Assembly: GCF_020531905.1 (NCBI RefSeq)
Contig: NZ_JAJAWG010000015.1
Coordinates: 1 to 62,147 of the forward strand
Length of the DNA: 62,147 nucleotides
Source: Deefgea salmonis
Lineage (GTDB): Bacteria; Pseudomonadota; Gammaproteobacteria; Burkholderiales; Chitinibacteraceae
Direction of reading: 5' to 3'
Shown here: positions 48,143-60,087 of the stretch, in pieces
How positions within the stretch are numbered: the stretch's first letter is position 1
Layout: every line of letters begins with the position of its first letter
The notes under the pieces: model-generated
The model's input: the letters and a program-made list of their open reading frames with translations, nothing else
What the model was told of the DNA's origin: nothing
The model's database searches: none
Translations under genes and position numbers: made by a program

Positions 48143-49684
48143 TCAGTAAGCAGCGCCGGCTTTAAAAGCTTCAACTGCTTTCATAATGGCTGCTTCATCA
48201 TCAGAAGACAGCTCGCCCTTATCATCAACACGTGCCAATACATCAGCATGGTTAGCTTTAAGATGGCTAAGGAATGCAGCTTCAAATGCCAGTGCGCGAT
48301 CAACAGCGACGTCGTCATAAACGCCTTTGTTAATCAAGAGCAGGGTAACACCCAACTCACCCACTTTCATCGGGCTGTACTGAGCTTGTTTCATCAACTC
48401 AGTCACCATCTTGCCGCGTTCCAATTGCTTACGTGTTGCTTCATCAAGGTCAGAAGCGAACTGGGCAAATGCCGCCAATTCACGATACTGAGCTAAAGCC
48501 AAACGTACGCCGCCACCCAATTTTTTGATGACTTTAGTTTGCGCAGCACCACCCACACGCGATACTGAAATACCGGCGTTCATTGCTGGGCGAATACCCG
48601 CGTTGAACAAGTCAGTTTCCAAGAAAATCTGACCATCAGTAATCGAAATCACGTTGGTTGGTACGAAGGCAGAAACGTCACCAGCTTGAGTTTCGATGAT
48701 AGGCAATGCAGTTAACGAACCTGTTTTACCTTTCACTTCACCATTAGTGAGCTTCTCAACTTCAACTTCATTGATACGCGATGCGCGTTCCAACAAGCGG
48801 CTGTGGAGATAGAAAACATCGCCAGGGAATGCTTCACGGCCCGGAGGACGACGCAATAACAATGAAATTTGACGGTAAGCAACGGCTTGCTTAGACAAAT
48901 CATCATAAACAATCAAGGCATCTTCACCACGATCGCGGAAGAACTCACCCATGGTGCAACCCGAGTACGCAGCGATGTATTGCAATGCAGCAGCTTCAGA
49001 AGCGGCAGCAGCAACAATAATCGTGTGACCCAGAGCACCGTGCTCTTCCAACTTGCGAACCACGTTAGCAATCGAAGATGCTTTTTGACCAATCGCCACA
49101 TAGATACAAGTAACGCCAGTACCTTTTTGGTTAATGATCGCATCAAGAGCAACCGCAGTTTTACCCGTTTGGCGGTCACCAATGATCAACTCACGTTGGC
49201 CACGACCCACTGGTACCATAGTATCAATTGATTTGATACCGGTTTGCAATGGTTGCGACACCGATTGACGAGCAATAACACCCGGCGCGATTTTTTCAAT
49301 CGGCGCAGTCAGCGTTGTACCCAATGGGCCTTTGCCGTCGATGGGTTGACCCAAAGCGTTCACAACGCGACCGATCAACTCACGACCGATAGGCACTTCC
49401 AAAATACGACCGGTACACTTAACAACATCACCTTCAGCGATGTGTTTGTAGTCACCTAAAATAACAGCACCTACAGAATCGCGCTCTAAGTTAAGCGCCA
49501 GACCAAAGGTATTACCCGGGAATTCCAACATCTCACCTTGCATCACTTCCGATAAACCGTGCACGCGCACGATACCGTCAGTAACCGACACTACAGTACC
49601 AGTCGTGCTGGATTGTGCGCCTTGCGGTAGATTTTGGATCCGAGCTTTAATCAGTTCACTGATTTCGGACGGATTAAGTTGCAT
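48143..49684 (-). CDS. atpA: ATP synthase alpha subunit
   Basis: 513 residues; non-catalytic nucleotide-binding F1 subunit. Walker [10 protein letters not shown], and the arginine finger region SVSRVGG near residue 374. Start [16 protein letters not shown]. Confidence 0.98.
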   Translation of the reverse strand: MQLNPSEISELIKARIQNLPQGAQSSTTGTVVSVTDGIVRVHGLSEVMQGEMLEFPGNTFGLALNLERDSVGAVILGDYKHIAEGDVVKCTGRILEVPIGRELIGRVVNALGQPIDGKGPLGTTLTAPIEKIAPGVIARQSVSQPLQTGIKSIDTMVPVGRGQRELIIGDRQTGKTAVALDAIINQKGTGVTCIYVAIGQKASSIANVVRKLEEHGALGHTIIVAAAASEAAALQYIAAYSGCTMGEFFRDRGEDALIVYDDLSKQAVAYRQISLLLRRPPGREAFPGDVFYLHSRLLERASRINEVEVEKLTNGEVKGKTGSLTALPIIETQAGDVSAFVPTNVISITDGQIFLETDLFNAGIRPAMNAGISVSRVGGAAQTKVIKKLGGGVRLALAQYRELAAFAQFASDLDEATRKQLERGKMVTELMKQAQYSPMKVGELGVTLLLINKGVYDDVAVDRALAFEAAFLSHLKANHADVLARVDDKGELSSDDEAAIMKAVEAFKAGAAY

Positions 49685-49692
49685 GATTTCTC

Positions 49693-50229
49693 CTAACTCT
49701 TCAGGCTTGTCGCAAGGGCAGTTAATTTGCCACTAACTGAGGCATCAATAACTAAGTCACCAATCGTTACTTTCACACCACCGATTAACTCGGGGTTGAC
49801 ACTAACATCGGCGCTAATCTTGCGTTTAAGTTGCTGAGTGAGCGTAGCCGTCAGTTCGGCCAGTTGGGCATCAGTCATAGCAAAAGCAGATTCAATGTGC
49901 GCTTGCGCTACACCTTCGTCTGCCGCTTTCAGTTGTTCAAATAACGTCGATACAGCCGGTAAAGTGGCAAAACGACGATTTTCGAGCACTGCTGCCAGGA
50001 AGTTTTTAACCTCGGCGTTTGCGTCAGTACCCAGAAGCCCAACCAACAGCTCCTGGATTTGATCAGCAGAACACTTTGGATTAGCCACTACGTCAAGAAT
50101 CTCTTGGTTCTGGGCAATAAGCGCCAGATTAGCAAGCGTATCCGACCATTGAGAAAGCGTACTGCTTTCTTTAGCCAGCCGGAAAACGGCCTCGGCGTAG
50201 GGTCTAGCGACGGTTATAAGTTCTGCCAT
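49693..50229 (-). CDS. atpH: ATP synthase delta subunit
   Basis: 178 residues; links F1 to the b-subunit stalk. [19 protein letters not shown] opening and C-terminal [25 protein letters not shown] typical of OSCP/delta. The frame reaches 50388 within atpF and is not the true start. Confidence 0.96.
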   Translation of the reverse strand: MAELITVARPYAEAVFRLAKESSTLSQWSDTLANLALIAQNQEILDVVANPKCSADQIQELLVGLLGTDANAEVKNFLAAVLENRRFATLPAVSTLFEQLKAADEGVAQAHIESAFAMTDAQLAELTATLTQQLKRKISADVSVNPELIGGVKVTIGDLVIDASVSGKLTALATSLKS

Positions 50230-50236
50230 GACTATC

Positions 50237-50707
50237 TTACAATTCCGCTTTGATGGATGACAGCATATCAGCATGCTTCGCTGCGTCGATTTCGCGACGT
50301 AAGATCTGCTCAGCACCAGCAATTGCCAATACGGCAACTTGCTGACGAAGCGTTTCTTTAGCTTGCTGAATTTGCTGCTCGATTTCACCTTGGGCGCCAG
50401 CGATCAGGCGTTCGCCTTCCACTTTTGCAGTACCCTTAGCTTCATCGACAAGTTGTGCTGCACGCTTTTCGGCTTGAGCAATGATCTCGGCTGCGCTTTG
50501 TTTTGCTTCACGCAGTTTTTCTGCTGATTTTTTCTCAGCATTCTCAAGATCTTGTTTGGCACGATCTGCAGAGGCCAGGCCATCTGCAATGCGTTTAGCA
50601 CGCTCATCCATCATCTTGATCAGCGGAGGCCAAACGAACTTCATCGTGAACAGGATCAAGAGACCAAAAGTGATCATCTGACCTATGAGAGACGAATTAA
50701 ATTCCAC
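50237..50707 (-). CDS. atpF: ATP synthase b subunit
   Basis: 156 residues; one N-terminal membrane helix ([23 protein letters not shown]), then a long charged coiled coil that forms the peripheral stalk. 7 bp before atpH. Confidence 0.97.
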   Translation of the reverse strand: MEFNSSLIGQMITFGLLILFTMKFVWPPLIKMMDERAKRIADGLASADRAKQDLENAEKKSAEKLREAKQSAAEIIAQAEKRAAQLVDEAKGTAKVEGERLIAGAQGEIEQQIQQAKETLRQQVAVLAIAGAEQILRREIDAAKHADMLSSIKAEL

Positions 50708-50740
50708 GCTGAATGTCCTCCTTAAAGGCTGATCAAAAGA

Positions 50741-51052
<312 letters not shown>

Positions 51053-51119
51053 TTACGAGGTTGGGTAAAACTTAGTCTAATGCCGTGCACCCAACCGATA
51101 CACGCCACTAGACTTAAAA

Positions 51120-51926
<807 letters not shown>

Positions 51927-52298
51927 TTACTTTTTACCGTCAAATTTAATTAAAAGCCCAAACCAGTAGGCGCTAGCTGCAACTAAGTATCCTGCGAATA
52001 CCCAAGCCCAAGCGACATCCCGATAAAACATAAAGAACGCTGCGAATGCAAGCAACGTTACTGAAAGCTTTGCCATTTCGGCTGCAAAGTGGCGTCGCAA
52101 CAATTCTGCTGCGGCAGCTAATCGAGCACGATAGGCAATCAACGAATACAACACGCTGCCTAAGACTGCAATTAATCCACCTGAAAAACTTGCAATTGCC
52201 GCCTTCTGATCCACAATCAAAAGTAGCGCAATTGTAAGGAGCATCGTAAATCCGATTTGTAATCGAATGATGCCACGAATCTGTGCCTTCCCGTACAT
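51927..52298 (-). CDS. atpI: AtpI, ATP synthase assembly protein
   Basis: About 123 residues, four membrane helices; helps c-ring assembly and is the customary first gene of the atp operon. Frame opens at a TTG (52316); the ATG at 52298 is preferred, though a GTG at 52301 is possible. A strong promoter lies just upstream. Confidence 0.9.
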   Translation of the reverse strand: MYGKAQIRGIIRLQIGFTMLLTIALLLIVDQKAAIASFSGGLIAVLGSVLYSLIAYRARLAAAAELLRRHFAAEMAKLSVTLLAFAAFFMFYRDVAWAWVFAGYLVAASAYWFGLLIKFDGKK

Positions 52299-52324
52299 CA
52301 CATCACCGTAAGACAAACGACGCG

Positions 52325-52354
52325 ATTATACGGAGTTGATTTGCCTTGCGTCAA
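52325..52354 (-). promoter_or_regulatory. sigma70 promoter of the atp operon
   Basis: On the minus strand TTGACG (52354-52349), an 18-bp spacer and TATAAT (52330-52325). It lies about 25 bp before the atpI start, inside the parB-atpI gap, and so separates the atp operon from the gid/par genes upstream. Confidence 0.85.
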
Positions 52355-52512
52355 TTTATTACCGTTGACTTTGGTGGATTTATTTTTATTTTTTACAAAA
52401 AAATCGAAGTTAAAAAAATAGCCGATGTCTTTCTAAAAGCGTAATAAATCAAAGCGCTATGCATTTCGATCGTTTTGACCGTCAATTTAATGACAAGTAG
52501 TTTTTGCAAAAC

Positions 52513-53349
52513 TTACAGCCGAGCCAACAAAGCATCCAGTTGATCCAAACTACCATACTCAATCGTTACCCGACCACTCCCCTTCTTGCCCGATTGAATA
52601 ACAACCCGAGCGCCAATTCTACTCGACACTTCCTCCTGCAAGCGCAGCACATCAGGATCAGGCTTTTGCGGCTTGATCGTCATCGGCTCTTGCTGCATTT
52701 TTTTGACTAAGGCCTCAACCTCTCGAACCGATAGGCCTTTTAATACCACCAACCGTGCCGCCTCTAATTGTTGCAAGGTATTGAGCGGCAGCAAAGCGCG
52801 AGCATGCCCCATATCCATTTCGCCGCGTAGTAGGATTTCCCGTACAGGCTCAGTTAAGTGCAATAAACGTAATAAATTTGCCACACTTGAGCGTGATTTT
52901 CCCACGGCTTGCGCTGCCGATTCTTGCGTTAGACCAAATTCATCGATTAAACGCTGAATACCAACCGCCTCTTCCAGCGGGTTGAGATCTTCGCGCTGGA
53001 TATTCTCAATCAAGGCCATTGCCAGTGCGGCCTCATCGGCAATCACTCGCACCAAGGCAGGAATCTCAGTCAACCCAGCCAATAAGCACGCTCGCCAACG
53101 ACGCTCGCCAGCAATAATTTCATAACGATCAATGTCGATTTCACGCACCAAAACTGGCTGCATCAAACCTTGCGTGCGAATTGAGTCAGCCAACTCATTG
53201 AGCGCCACTTCATCCATTGAAGAACGAGGCTGATATTTACCGGGTTGCAACACGTCCAGTGCCAAGGTTTTTAGTGTATCGCCCACCGATGGATCCCCCA
53301 TCAGCGCATCTAAACCGCGCCCCAAACCTTTAAATTTTTTACTCACCAT
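52513..53349 (-). CDS. parB: Chromosome-partitioning protein ParB
   Basis: 278 residues. The N-terminal CTPase/nuclease-like domain has QTQGLMQPVLVREI-type (IRTQGLMQPVLVREID) and GERRWRACLLAGL. The central helix-turn-helix has LTQESAAQAVGKSRSSVANLLRL, followed by a C-terminal dimerisation part. It binds parS near the replication origin. No parS 16-mer was found in the window. Confidence 0.96.
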   Translation of the reverse strand: MVSKKFKGLGRGLDALMGDPSVGDTLKTLALDVLQPGKYQPRSSMDEVALNELADSIRTQGLMQPVLVREIDIDRYEIIAGERRWRACLLAGLTEIPALVRVIADEAALAMALIENIQREDLNPLEEAVGIQRLIDEFGLTQESAAQAVGKSRSSVANLLRLLHLTEPVREILLRGEMDMGHARALLPLNTLQQLEAARLVVLKGLSVREVEALVKKMQQEPMTIKPQKPDPDVLRLQEEVSSRIGARVVIQSGKKGSGRVTIEYGSLDQLDALLARL

Positions 53350-53430
53350 GCGTGTTCATCCTAAAAACCGGGAAATACAAAGCGCAAATTAATCGACGCT
53401 ACGCAATCATGACCTTGCACAACGATCATT

Positions 53431-54216
53431 TCATATACTCGGCGCAATATCGCCGGTGGCATGTCGCGCCAACATTTCAGTCGCCAGTTGTAAATAGGCT
53501 TGCGCCCCTTTAGACGATTTGTCATACGCCAAAATCGGACGGCCATAACTCGGCGCTTCAGCCAAACGCACATTACGGGGAATGACGGTGTGATACAGCT
53601 TGCTGGTGAAATGCTTCACCAACTGCTCTGAAACCTGTTGGGCCAAAGTTGAGCGCGGATCAAACATCGTCCGAAGCAAGCCCTCGATCTCGATATCTTT
53701 ATTCAGACTTTGCTTAATCCGCCGCAAGGTATTGACCAGATCAGACAGGCCTTCCAAAGCATAGTATTCGCACTGCATTGGAATCAGCACCGCATCTGCG
53801 GCCACTAAGCCGTTGAGCGTCAGCAGGTTGAGTGCTGGAGGACAATCGAGTAAGGCATAATCGTACTGATGATTTACTTGTGACAACGCCGCTTTCAATC
53901 GCGTCTCGCGTTCAGCAGCATCGACCAGCTCAACTTCAGCTCCAGCTAAATCGCGCGAGGCTGGCAATAAATCAAAGCCGCCACTTTCGGAGTTTTGCGT
54001 GGTTTGCGCGATCGTCGAATCACCGAGCAATAAAGAATAGATTGAATGTTTTAGCTTGGACTTATCAATCCCAGAGCCCATCGTGGCATTGGCCTGTGGA
54101 TCAAGATCAACCAGCAACACACGCTGACCCAAATGCGCCAAACTGGCCGCCAAATTCACTGCCGTGGTCGTTTTACCAACGCCCCCTTTCTGATTCGCTA
54201 TTGCCAACACTTTCAT
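53431..54216 (-). CDS. parA: Chromosome-partitioning ATPase ParA (Soj)
   Basis: 261 residues. Deviant Walker A KGGVGKTT, switch [15 protein letters not shown], and [26 protein letters not shown] at the ATG 54216 is the family start; GGGA precedes. 81 bp before parB. Confidence 0.96.
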   Translation of the reverse strand: MKVLAIANQKGGVGKTTTAVNLAASLAHLGQRVLLVDLDPQANATMGSGIDKSKLKHSIYSLLLGDSTIAQTTQNSESGGFDLLPASRDLAGAEVELVDAAERETRLKAALSQVNHQYDYALLDCPPALNLLTLNGLVAADAVLIPMQCEYYALEGLSDLVNTLRRIKQSLNKDIEIEGLLRTMFDPRSTLAQQVSEQLVKHFTSKLYHTVIPRNVRLAEAPSYGRPILAYDKSSKGAQAYLQLATEMLARHATGDIAPSI

Positions 54217-54265
54217 CGTCGTTCCCATCGGGATTTGAAGCGCTTTAAGGTGATGCGGCCGACAC

Positions 54266-54916
54266 TCAAACCACTTTCACCACATGGACTAAATGCCGCT
54301 CGGCATCTAAACCTGGCACGGACAGACTATCTACCCCCACCACGTGTACGCCTGCAGGCAATAGTGCGATTTCCTCATAGGGATATACCCCTTTAAGTGC
54401 CGCCCACTCGCCGCCCTCGGCCAATAAATGCCCGGTCAAACGAACAAACTCAGACAACTCCGCAAACGCGCGCGAAGTAATAATCTGAAACCCTGTTTCT
54501 GGTTGATACGCTTCGACGCGATCGGTGACTACGCTGATATTGTCGAGTTTTAACTCTAAAATCGCTTGTCGCAAAAACGTGGTTTTTTTGTGATTTGAAT
54601 CTAGCAAAGTCAGCTGCCAATCGGGCCGCGCAATCGCCAATGGAATACCTGGCGTGCCAAAACCCGAGCCGACATCCAACATGCGTAAAGCGTGGTCAGG
54701 CAATTTGGCGAGCGGCGCCAATGAATCGAGTAAATGGTGTGGCACCATCCGTTCAGGCTCACGAATTGCGGTCAAACTGTAGGTTTTATTCCATTTTTCT
54801 AACAAGCCAACGTAGGCCAATAATTTATTTTGCTGCTCGATGCTCAGGTCAAGACCCATCTCAGCCAAACCTTTGGCGAGCATCTCGGCTAAATTTTTAT
54901 CCACAACCACGCTCAT
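54266..54916 (-). CDS. rsmG: 16S rRNA (guanine(527)-N7)-methyltransferase
   Basis: 216 residues. SAM fold with [23 protein letters not shown] and [14 protein letters not shown], plus [11 protein letters not shown]. Methylates G527 of 16S rRNA (GidB). Overlaps mnmG by 4 bp. Confidence 0.97.
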   Translation of the reverse strand: MSVVVDKNLAEMLAKGLAEMGLDLSIEQQNKLLAYVGLLEKWNKTYSLTAIREPERMVPHHLLDSLAPLAKLPDHALRMLDVGSGFGTPGIPLAIARPDWQLTLLDSNHKKTTFLRQAILELKLDNISVVTDRVEAYQPETGFQIITSRAFAELSEFVRLTGHLLAEGGEWAALKGVYPYEEIALLPAGVHVVGVDSLSVPGLDAERHLVHVVKVV

Positions 54917-56814
54917 TTCAATTCCTCATTCACGGCGGCGACCCGCTGATTTTTTTTCAAGTACACCACCAACAAGGCCAACGCTGCTGGCGTCACACCC
55001 GAAATCCGTGAAGCCAAACCTAATGTTTGTGGGCGCTGTGTGCTTAATTTTTGCTGGATTTCTTTAGACAATCCTGAAATTACGCTGTAATCAAAGTCAT
55101 CTGGCAGCGCAACATCTTCTAGAGTATCGCGTTTTGCGACCTCAAATTGTTGTCGTTCGATATAACCCTGATATTTAACGTTTATTTCGATCTGTTCTGC
55201 CACAGTCGCGTCGCTGACACCGGGTCCGGCGACCGCCAACGTCATTAAACTGTCATAAGTCACTTCGGGACGGCGTAATAATTCAGCCAAAGTGTATTCA
55301 CGCTCAATGGCTTTTCCCAATACCCGTTCGGCATCGGCGGCAGCCAAAATCCGTGGATTCACCCACGTCGATTTCATCCGCTCAAGTTCAGTCGCAATCG
55401 CTTCGCGCTTAATTTCAAATGCCTGCCATTGTGCATCGCCAACCAAGCCTAAGCGACGACCATGCTCGGTCAAACGCAAATCGGCGTTGTCTTCACGCAA
55501 TTGCAGACGGAATTCAGCACGACTGGTAAACATACGGTATGGCTCGGTAACGCCCTTAGTAACTAGGTCATCGACCAATACCCCAAGATAAGCTTCATCA
55601 CGACCCGGGCACCATGGCGCTTCATCACGCGCGTATAACGCGGCATTCAAACCGGCAAACAAGCCCTGCGCGGCGGCTTCTTCATAGCCGGTCGTGCCAT
55701 TGACTTGCCCAGCAAAGAACAATCCGGCAATGGCTTTGGATTCAAAGCTATTTTTAAGCGCACGCGGATCAAAATAATCGTATTCAATCGCATAGCCCGG
55801 ACGAATAATCCGCGCATTTTCCAGACCCACCATCGACTGCACTGCGGCCAATTGGATATCAAACGGCAAGCTGGTTGAGATACCGTTCGGATAAAATTCA
55901 TGCGTCGTTAAGCCTTCGGGCTCAAGGAAAATCTGATGGCTATCTTTATCGGCAAAACGATTAATTTTGTCTTCAATACTCGGGCAATAACGCGGGCCGA
56001 CCCCTTCAATCTTGCCAGTAAACATCGGGCTGCGATCAAAGCCAGAGCGGATAATGTCGTGGGTGCGCGCATTAGTTTGCGCAATCCAGCACGGCATTTG
56101 CCGTGGATGCATGGCGCGTGAACCACGTACAGAAAACACCGGCTCTGGCGTGTCGCCCGGCTGAATCGGCAAAATACTTAAATTAATCGTCCGACCATCG
56201 ATGCGTGGCGGCGTCCCTGTCTTTAATCGTCCAACCGGCAAGTTCAATTCACGCAAACGATGTGACAACGTCACCGATGCCGGATCGCCAGCGCGACCGC
56301 CGACATGGTTTTCTAAACCCACGTGGATTTTACCGCCCAAAAAAGTCCCTGCGGTCAGCACCACGCTGGCGGCCATAAACTCAATACCAACTTGTGTCAC
56401 GGCACCAATAACTTTATCGCCATCGAGCAGCAAGTCGTCGACGGCTTGCTGGAAAATATCCAGATTTTCTTGATTTTCCAACATGCCACGAATCGCGGCT
56501 TTATATAAAATACGATCCGCCTGCGCACGAGTCGCACGCACTGCCGGGCCTTTACTGGCATTGAGCGTTTTAAACTGAATCCCGCCCATGTCGGTCGCCA
56601 AGGCCATTGCGCCACCTAAGGCGTCAACCTCTTTCACCAAATGCCCTTTACCAATCCCGCCAATGGACGGATTGCAGCTCATTTGTCCTAAGGTTTCAAT
56701 ATTGTGCGTCAGCAACAAGGTTTTACGCCCCATACGGGCGCTGGCGAGGGCGGCTTCAGTACCGGCGTGACCACCACCAACTACAATCACATCATATCGA
56801 ACGGGATAGCGCAT
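54913..56814 (-). CDS. mnmG: tRNA uridine 5-carboxymethylaminomethyl modification enzyme
   Basis: 633 residues. FAD site [19 protein letters not shown], then [21 protein letters not shown] and the [17 protein letters not shown] stretch. With MnmE it modifies wobble U34 of several tRNAs. First of the mnmG-rsmG-parA-parB block that usually marks the oriC neighbourhood. Confidence 0.97.
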   Translation of the reverse strand: MRYPVRYDVIVVGGGHAGTEAALASARMGRKTLLLTHNIETLGQMSCNPSIGGIGKGHLVKEVDALGGAMALATDMGGIQFKTLNASKGPAVRATRAQADRILYKAAIRGMLENQENLDIFQQAVDDLLLDGDKVIGAVTQVGIEFMAASVVLTAGTFLGGKIHVGLENHVGGRAGDPASVTLSHRLRELNLPVGRLKTGTPPRIDGRTINLSILPIQPGDTPEPVFSVRGSRAMHPRQMPCWIAQTNARTHDIIRSGFDRSPMFTGKIEGVGPRYCPSIEDKINRFADKDSHQIFLEPEGLTTHEFYPNGISTSLPFDIQLAAVQSMVGLENARIIRPGYAIEYDYFDPRALKNSFESKAIAGLFFAGQVNGTTGYEEAAAQGLFAGLNAALYARDEAPWCPGRDEAYLGVLVDDLVTKGVTEPYRMFTSRAEFRLQLREDNADLRLTEHGRRLGLVGDAQWQAFEIKREAIATELERMKSTWVNPRILAAADAERVLGKAIEREYTLAELLRRPEVTYDSLMTLAVAGPGVSDATVAEQIEINVKYQGYIERQQFEVAKRDTLEDVALPDDFDYSVISGLSKEIQQKLSTQRPQTLGLASRISGVTPAALALLVVYLKKNQRVAAVNEELK

Positions 56815-56994
56815 GGCGCATTTCCAAATAAAAGCAAAGGGCGAATATTCTAAGACAAAACAGAGACTTGCGCGAGGAATTCACGGCAATAAAACTGAAT
56901 TTTAGTTTCCTAATTGGCCTACTCCGCACAATTTTTCGTGTGATTTTATTCGAAGCATCATGACTTCAGCGAGTATGCATCAGGACCAGACATA

Positions 56995-57024
56995 AAAAAT
57001 GCACCGCAAATACGGTGCATTTTT
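56995..57024 (-). terminator. Terminator of polyphosphate-glucokinase-like gene
   Basis: AAAAATGCACCG 56995-57006 and CGGTGCATTTTT 57013-57024, 12-bp perfect stem, U-run on the minus strand, 35 bp after the stop. Confidence 0.92.
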
Positions 57025-57058
57025 AGATTTTTAGGGAGAAACTCAAATAGAAGTAATT

Positions 57059-57832
57059 TTAAATACCACAATGCCGAGCGGCCTCAAGTGCGGCGCCAAC
57101 AATCCCTGCGTCATTTTTTAAATCGGCAGGCACGACTGGAAAACGTAAATCTTTTAAGTTTGGAATAAATTTCTCATGTTTTTTACTAATGCCACCACCA
57201 ATAATCAAAAAATCGGGTGAAAATAATAATTGAAGATGCAATAGATATTTATTTAAACGCTCAGTAAACGCAGGCCATTTCATTGCCGTTTCTTCTTTCA
57301 CTTTGGCTGAGCAATATTTTTCTGCAATCTCGTCACTTGGGAAAATAAGATGTCCAAATTCAGTATTACTCACTAACTGGCCGTCAACAATCAATGCGCT
57401 GCCAATCCCCGTTCCCAAGGTAATGACAATCGTTTTGCCCTGCCGGCCCTTTGCGGCACCAAAGACCACTTCAGCCAAACCTGCGGCATCCGCATCATTC
57501 ATTAAAACCAATGGTAAACCCGTCGCTTGAGCCAAGACTTCTTGCGCTGGCGCTTGAATCCAACTCTGATCGACATTCGCCGCCGACAAAGTGACACCAT
57601 TATGTACAATGGCCGGAAAAGTACAGCCGATTGGCCCTGTCCAGGCAAAATGCTCAACCAATTGCTTGAGTACTTGCCCAATCGCTTCTGGCGTGGCGGG
57701 CTGAGGCGTATCAATCCGATGTCGCTCAGCCAAAAATTCACCCGTTGCGACATTGACAGGCGCGCCTTTAATCCCCGTACCACCAATATCAATACCAAGT
57801 ACGGCACGAATTTGTGTGTTATTTTCAATCAT
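57059..57832 (-). CDS. ppgK: Polyphosphate glucokinase-like ROK kinase
   Basis: 257 residues. ROK-fold sugar kinase: [15 protein letters not shown] (phosphate loop), [13 protein letters not shown] (catalytic Asp) and [15 protein letters not shown]. The ROK zinc motif is absent. [11 protein letters not shown] and [16 protein letters not shown] near the C-terminus are typical of strictly polyphosphate/ATP glucokinases (PPGK), so I prefer that to plain glucokinase. It would phosphorylate glucose with polyphosphate, linking to ppk1. Starts at 57850 (TTG) and 57832 (ATG); ATG chosen, ribosome-binding site weak. Confidence 0.8.
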   Translation of the reverse strand: MIENNTQIRAVLGIDIGGTGIKGAPVNVATGEFLAERHRIDTPQPATPEAIGQVLKQLVEHFAWTGPIGCTFPAIVHNGVTLSAANVDQSWIQAPAQEVLAQATGLPLVLMNDADAAGLAEVVFGAAKGRQGKTIVITLGTGIGSALIVDGQLVSNTEFGHLIFPSDEIAEKYCSAKVKEETAMKWPAFTERLNKYLLHLQLLFSPDFLIIGGGISKKHEKFIPNLKDLRFPVVPADLKNDAGIVGAALEAARHCGI

Positions 57833-57942
57833 ATTATTTATTTCTCGCAAAGAATGAATTGGATATTGATTATTATTTTTCCGTCTTCAACGAATCTAGC
57901 AAATTCAATCGCTCACCAACGAAGAACTCATTACAATAAAGA

Positions 57943-58527
57943 TTAATGGGGCTGAATATTTCTTAATTCAATTAAGCGTTTTTTTTGCATGTCCGATTTT
58001 TCTTTTATTGCAATAACGGCACGCTGCTGAGTGGCAATTGCTTTATCAATATCAGCCAACTCTTTTTTTGTTACCGCAACATCAGCTAGTAATTCAGCAG
58101 AAATTGCAAGTTGCTTGTTATTGAGTTTATCTAATTGAGATTGCTGTGCTTCCAATCGTTTTTGCAAAGTAGTCCGTCGTAAAATATACGTTTGCATTCC
58201 GGCATCAACCGCAGCAATTTGTCGATCACGCAACAAGTCCACTTCTTCTGGCTTAGAAAACGATTGCAATAGCGCCTTATCAGCACGCTGCAACTCTTGC
58301 TCTGCCCGTTTTTTTTCTGCTAAATCGCGCTTTTCTTCTGGTGTGAGTATTGCTTCATTCCCTTTGCGCACACGCGCTGACTTATCTAATTCCATCAGGG
58401 ATTTTGACTGTCCAACCGGCGGTTTATCGCTATATTGCACCTTACCGGCCTCATCAACCCAGCGATAAAGTGCTGCATAGCTCAGCTGATTAAACAGTAA
58501 TAATGGCAATACCCACACAAAACGCAT
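57943..58527 (-). CDS. DUF4124 exported coiled-coil protein
   Basis: 194 residues. Signal peptide (1 to about 18, ending SYA) and a DUF4124 module (LYRWVDEAGKVQYSDKPPVGQ), then a long charged coiled coil (RDLAEKKRAEQELQRADKAL … KKELADIDKAIATQQRA). Periplasmic; function unknown. 13 bp after pyrE on the same strand, but unrelated in function. Confidence 0.88.
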   Translation of the reverse strand: MRFVWVLPLLLFNQLSYAALYRWVDEAGKVQYSDKPPVGQSKSLMELDKSARVRKGNEAILTPEEKRDLAEKKRAEQELQRADKALLQSFSKPEEVDLLRDRQIAAVDAGMQTYILRRTTLQKRLEAQQSQLDKLNNKQLAISAELLADVAVTKKELADIDKAIATQQRAVIAIKEKSDMQKKRLIELRNIQPH

Positions 58528-58540
58528 ATCTACCCTTTAA

Positions 58541-59182
58541 TTAATCAATACCATACTGACTGCGATAACTTTTTACTCTATCTAGATTGTCAGTCATTCC
58601 TTTTTGTTCTGCAAGAAATCCTAATAAATCTTGTAACGTTGCAATCGGAATCACCGGAATACCAAACTGCTGCTCAACTTCTTGAACGGCCGATAAATTG
58701 CCCTGCCCACGCTCCATCCGATCTAAAGCAATCAAAACACCAGCAGGCTCTGCGCCCGCAGCGCGAATCAGATTGACGGACTCACGCACCGAGGTACCGG
58801 CAGAAATCACATCATCAATAATCATCACACGACCTTTCAGTGGGGCACCAACCAAAACGCCACCTTCGCCATGGTCTTTCGCTTCTTTGCGATTAAAAAC
58901 AAAAGGCACATTATGCCCAGCATTCGATAGCGCAACCGCTGTCGCGGATGCAAGAACAATACCTTTGTAAGCCGGTCCAAATAAAACATCGAACGCCACC
59001 CCCGAGGCCAGCGCTGCCTGCGCGTAAAATCGCGCTAATTCACCGACGGAAGTGCCATCACTAAAAAGCCCGGCATTAAAAAAGTACGGCGAAGCACGGC
59101 CTGCTTTGGTGATAAAATCGCCAAAACAAAGTACTTGTTGCTCTACAGCAAAACGGATGAAGTCGCGGCGAAAGTCAGTCAT
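58541..59182 (-). CDS. pyrE: Orotate phosphoribosyltransferase
   Basis: 213 residues. Pyrimidine synthesis: orotate + PRPP to OMP. PRPP motif [27 protein letters not shown] and [13 protein letters not shown] also present. [12 protein letters not shown] at the ATG 59182 is the family start. Confidence 0.97.
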   Translation of the reverse strand: MTDFRRDFIRFAVEQQVLCFGDFITKAGRASPYFFNAGLFSDGTSVGELARFYAQAALASGVAFDVLFGPAYKGIVLASATAVALSNAGHNVPFVFNRKEAKDHGEGGVLVGAPLKGRVMIIDDVISAGTSVRESVNLIRAAGAEPAGVLIALDRMERGQGNLSAVQEVEQQFGIPVIPIATLQDLLGFLAEQKGMTDNLDRVKSYRSQYGID

Positions 59183-59259
59183 GCGGAATAATCCCTCTAA
59201 AATCATTACTATTTATATCAACCCCGAAGCATATCACCCTTGAACAAGGATTTCTCCCC

Positions 59260-60033
59260 GTGCGCATCATTTCAGCCAACCTCAACGGTATTCGCTCAGC
59301 CACCAGCAAAGGTTTTTTAACTTGGTTAGCGAGCCAAAATGCCGACATCATTGGCGTACAAGAACTGAAAGCACAGGCCGCTGATTTAAACCTTGAAATG
59401 CAAAATCCTGCGGGGCTGACCGGCTATTTCCATTACGCCGAAAAAAAAGGTTATAGCGGTGTCGGTCTGTACTGCCGCCGTCCTGCCGATCAAGTGATTG
59501 TCGGCCTAGGAATTCCTGAAATCGATGCTGAAGGGCGCTACCTAGAAGTTCGTTTTGCTAATTTATCGGTGGTTTCACTTTATCTGCCTTCTGGCTCGTC
59601 CTCAGAAGAGCGCCAAGCGGTTAAATTTGTCTTTTTAGACCATTTTTGGGCCCATCTGGCCACATTATCGGCGTCGGGTCGTGATGTTATCGTGATGGGC
59701 GACTGGAACATTGCCCACAATGAAATTGACTTAAAAAACTGGAAAGGCAATTTAAAAAACTCCGGTTTTCTGCCCGAAGAGCGGCTTTGGTTTACACGCA
59801 TGCTCAGTGAATTACAGCTAGTGGATGTTTGGCGCACGCTTTACCCCGAAATCCCTGGTTACACCTGGTGGAGCAATCGAGGTCAAGCCTACGCCAAAGA
59901 CGTTGGCTGGCGTATTGACTATCAAATCGCAAGCCCACAACTGGCCGCCACCGCCAAACAAGCTTACGTTTACAAAGATGAAAAGTTCTCTGATCATGCA
60001 CCACTGGTGATCGATTACGACTATGTAATATAA
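59260..60033 (+). CDS. exoA: Exodeoxyribonuclease III
   Basis: 257 residues; AP endonuclease/3' exonuclease of base-excision repair. N-terminal SANLNGIRSA, catalytic Glu in GVQELKAQ, GDWNIAHNEIDL (Asp, Asn), and C-terminal SDHAPLVIDY (catalytic His). GTG start at 59260 with AAGGA. Divergent from pyrE, an arrangement seen in other Proteobacteria. Confidence 0.96.
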   Translation: MRIISANLNGIRSATSKGFLTWLASQNADIIGVQELKAQAADLNLEMQNPAGLTGYFHYAEKKGYSGVGLYCRRPADQVIVGLGIPEIDAEGRYLEVRFANLSVVSLYLPSGSSSEERQAVKFVFLDHFWAHLATLSASGRDVIVMGDWNIAHNEIDLKNWKGNLKNSGFLPEERLWFTRMLSELQLVDVWRTLYPEIPGYTWWSNRGQAYAKDVGWRIDYQIASPQLAATAKQAYVYKDEKFSDHAPLVIDYDYVI

Positions 60034-60035
60034 AC

Positions 60036-60087
60036 AGGGTATTGCTACAAAGTCCTTAAAAATAAACAATCACAGGGCAATACTCCC
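60036..60087. repeat. GGTATTGC-type inverted-repeat element, copy 5
   Basis: GGGTATTGC 60037-60045 opposite GCAATAC(t)CCC 60077-60087. It fills the whole exoA-ampG gap: 3 bp after the exoA stop, ending at the base before the ampG ATG. In RNA the right arm would cover the ribosome-binding region of ampG. Confidence 0.7.

Noticed and set aside
52470-52482. TTGACGGTCAA palindrome upstream of atpI as an FNR or other operator
   Set aside because: Too short and does not fit the FNR consensus; it overlaps an alternative -35-like sequence and may be chance.
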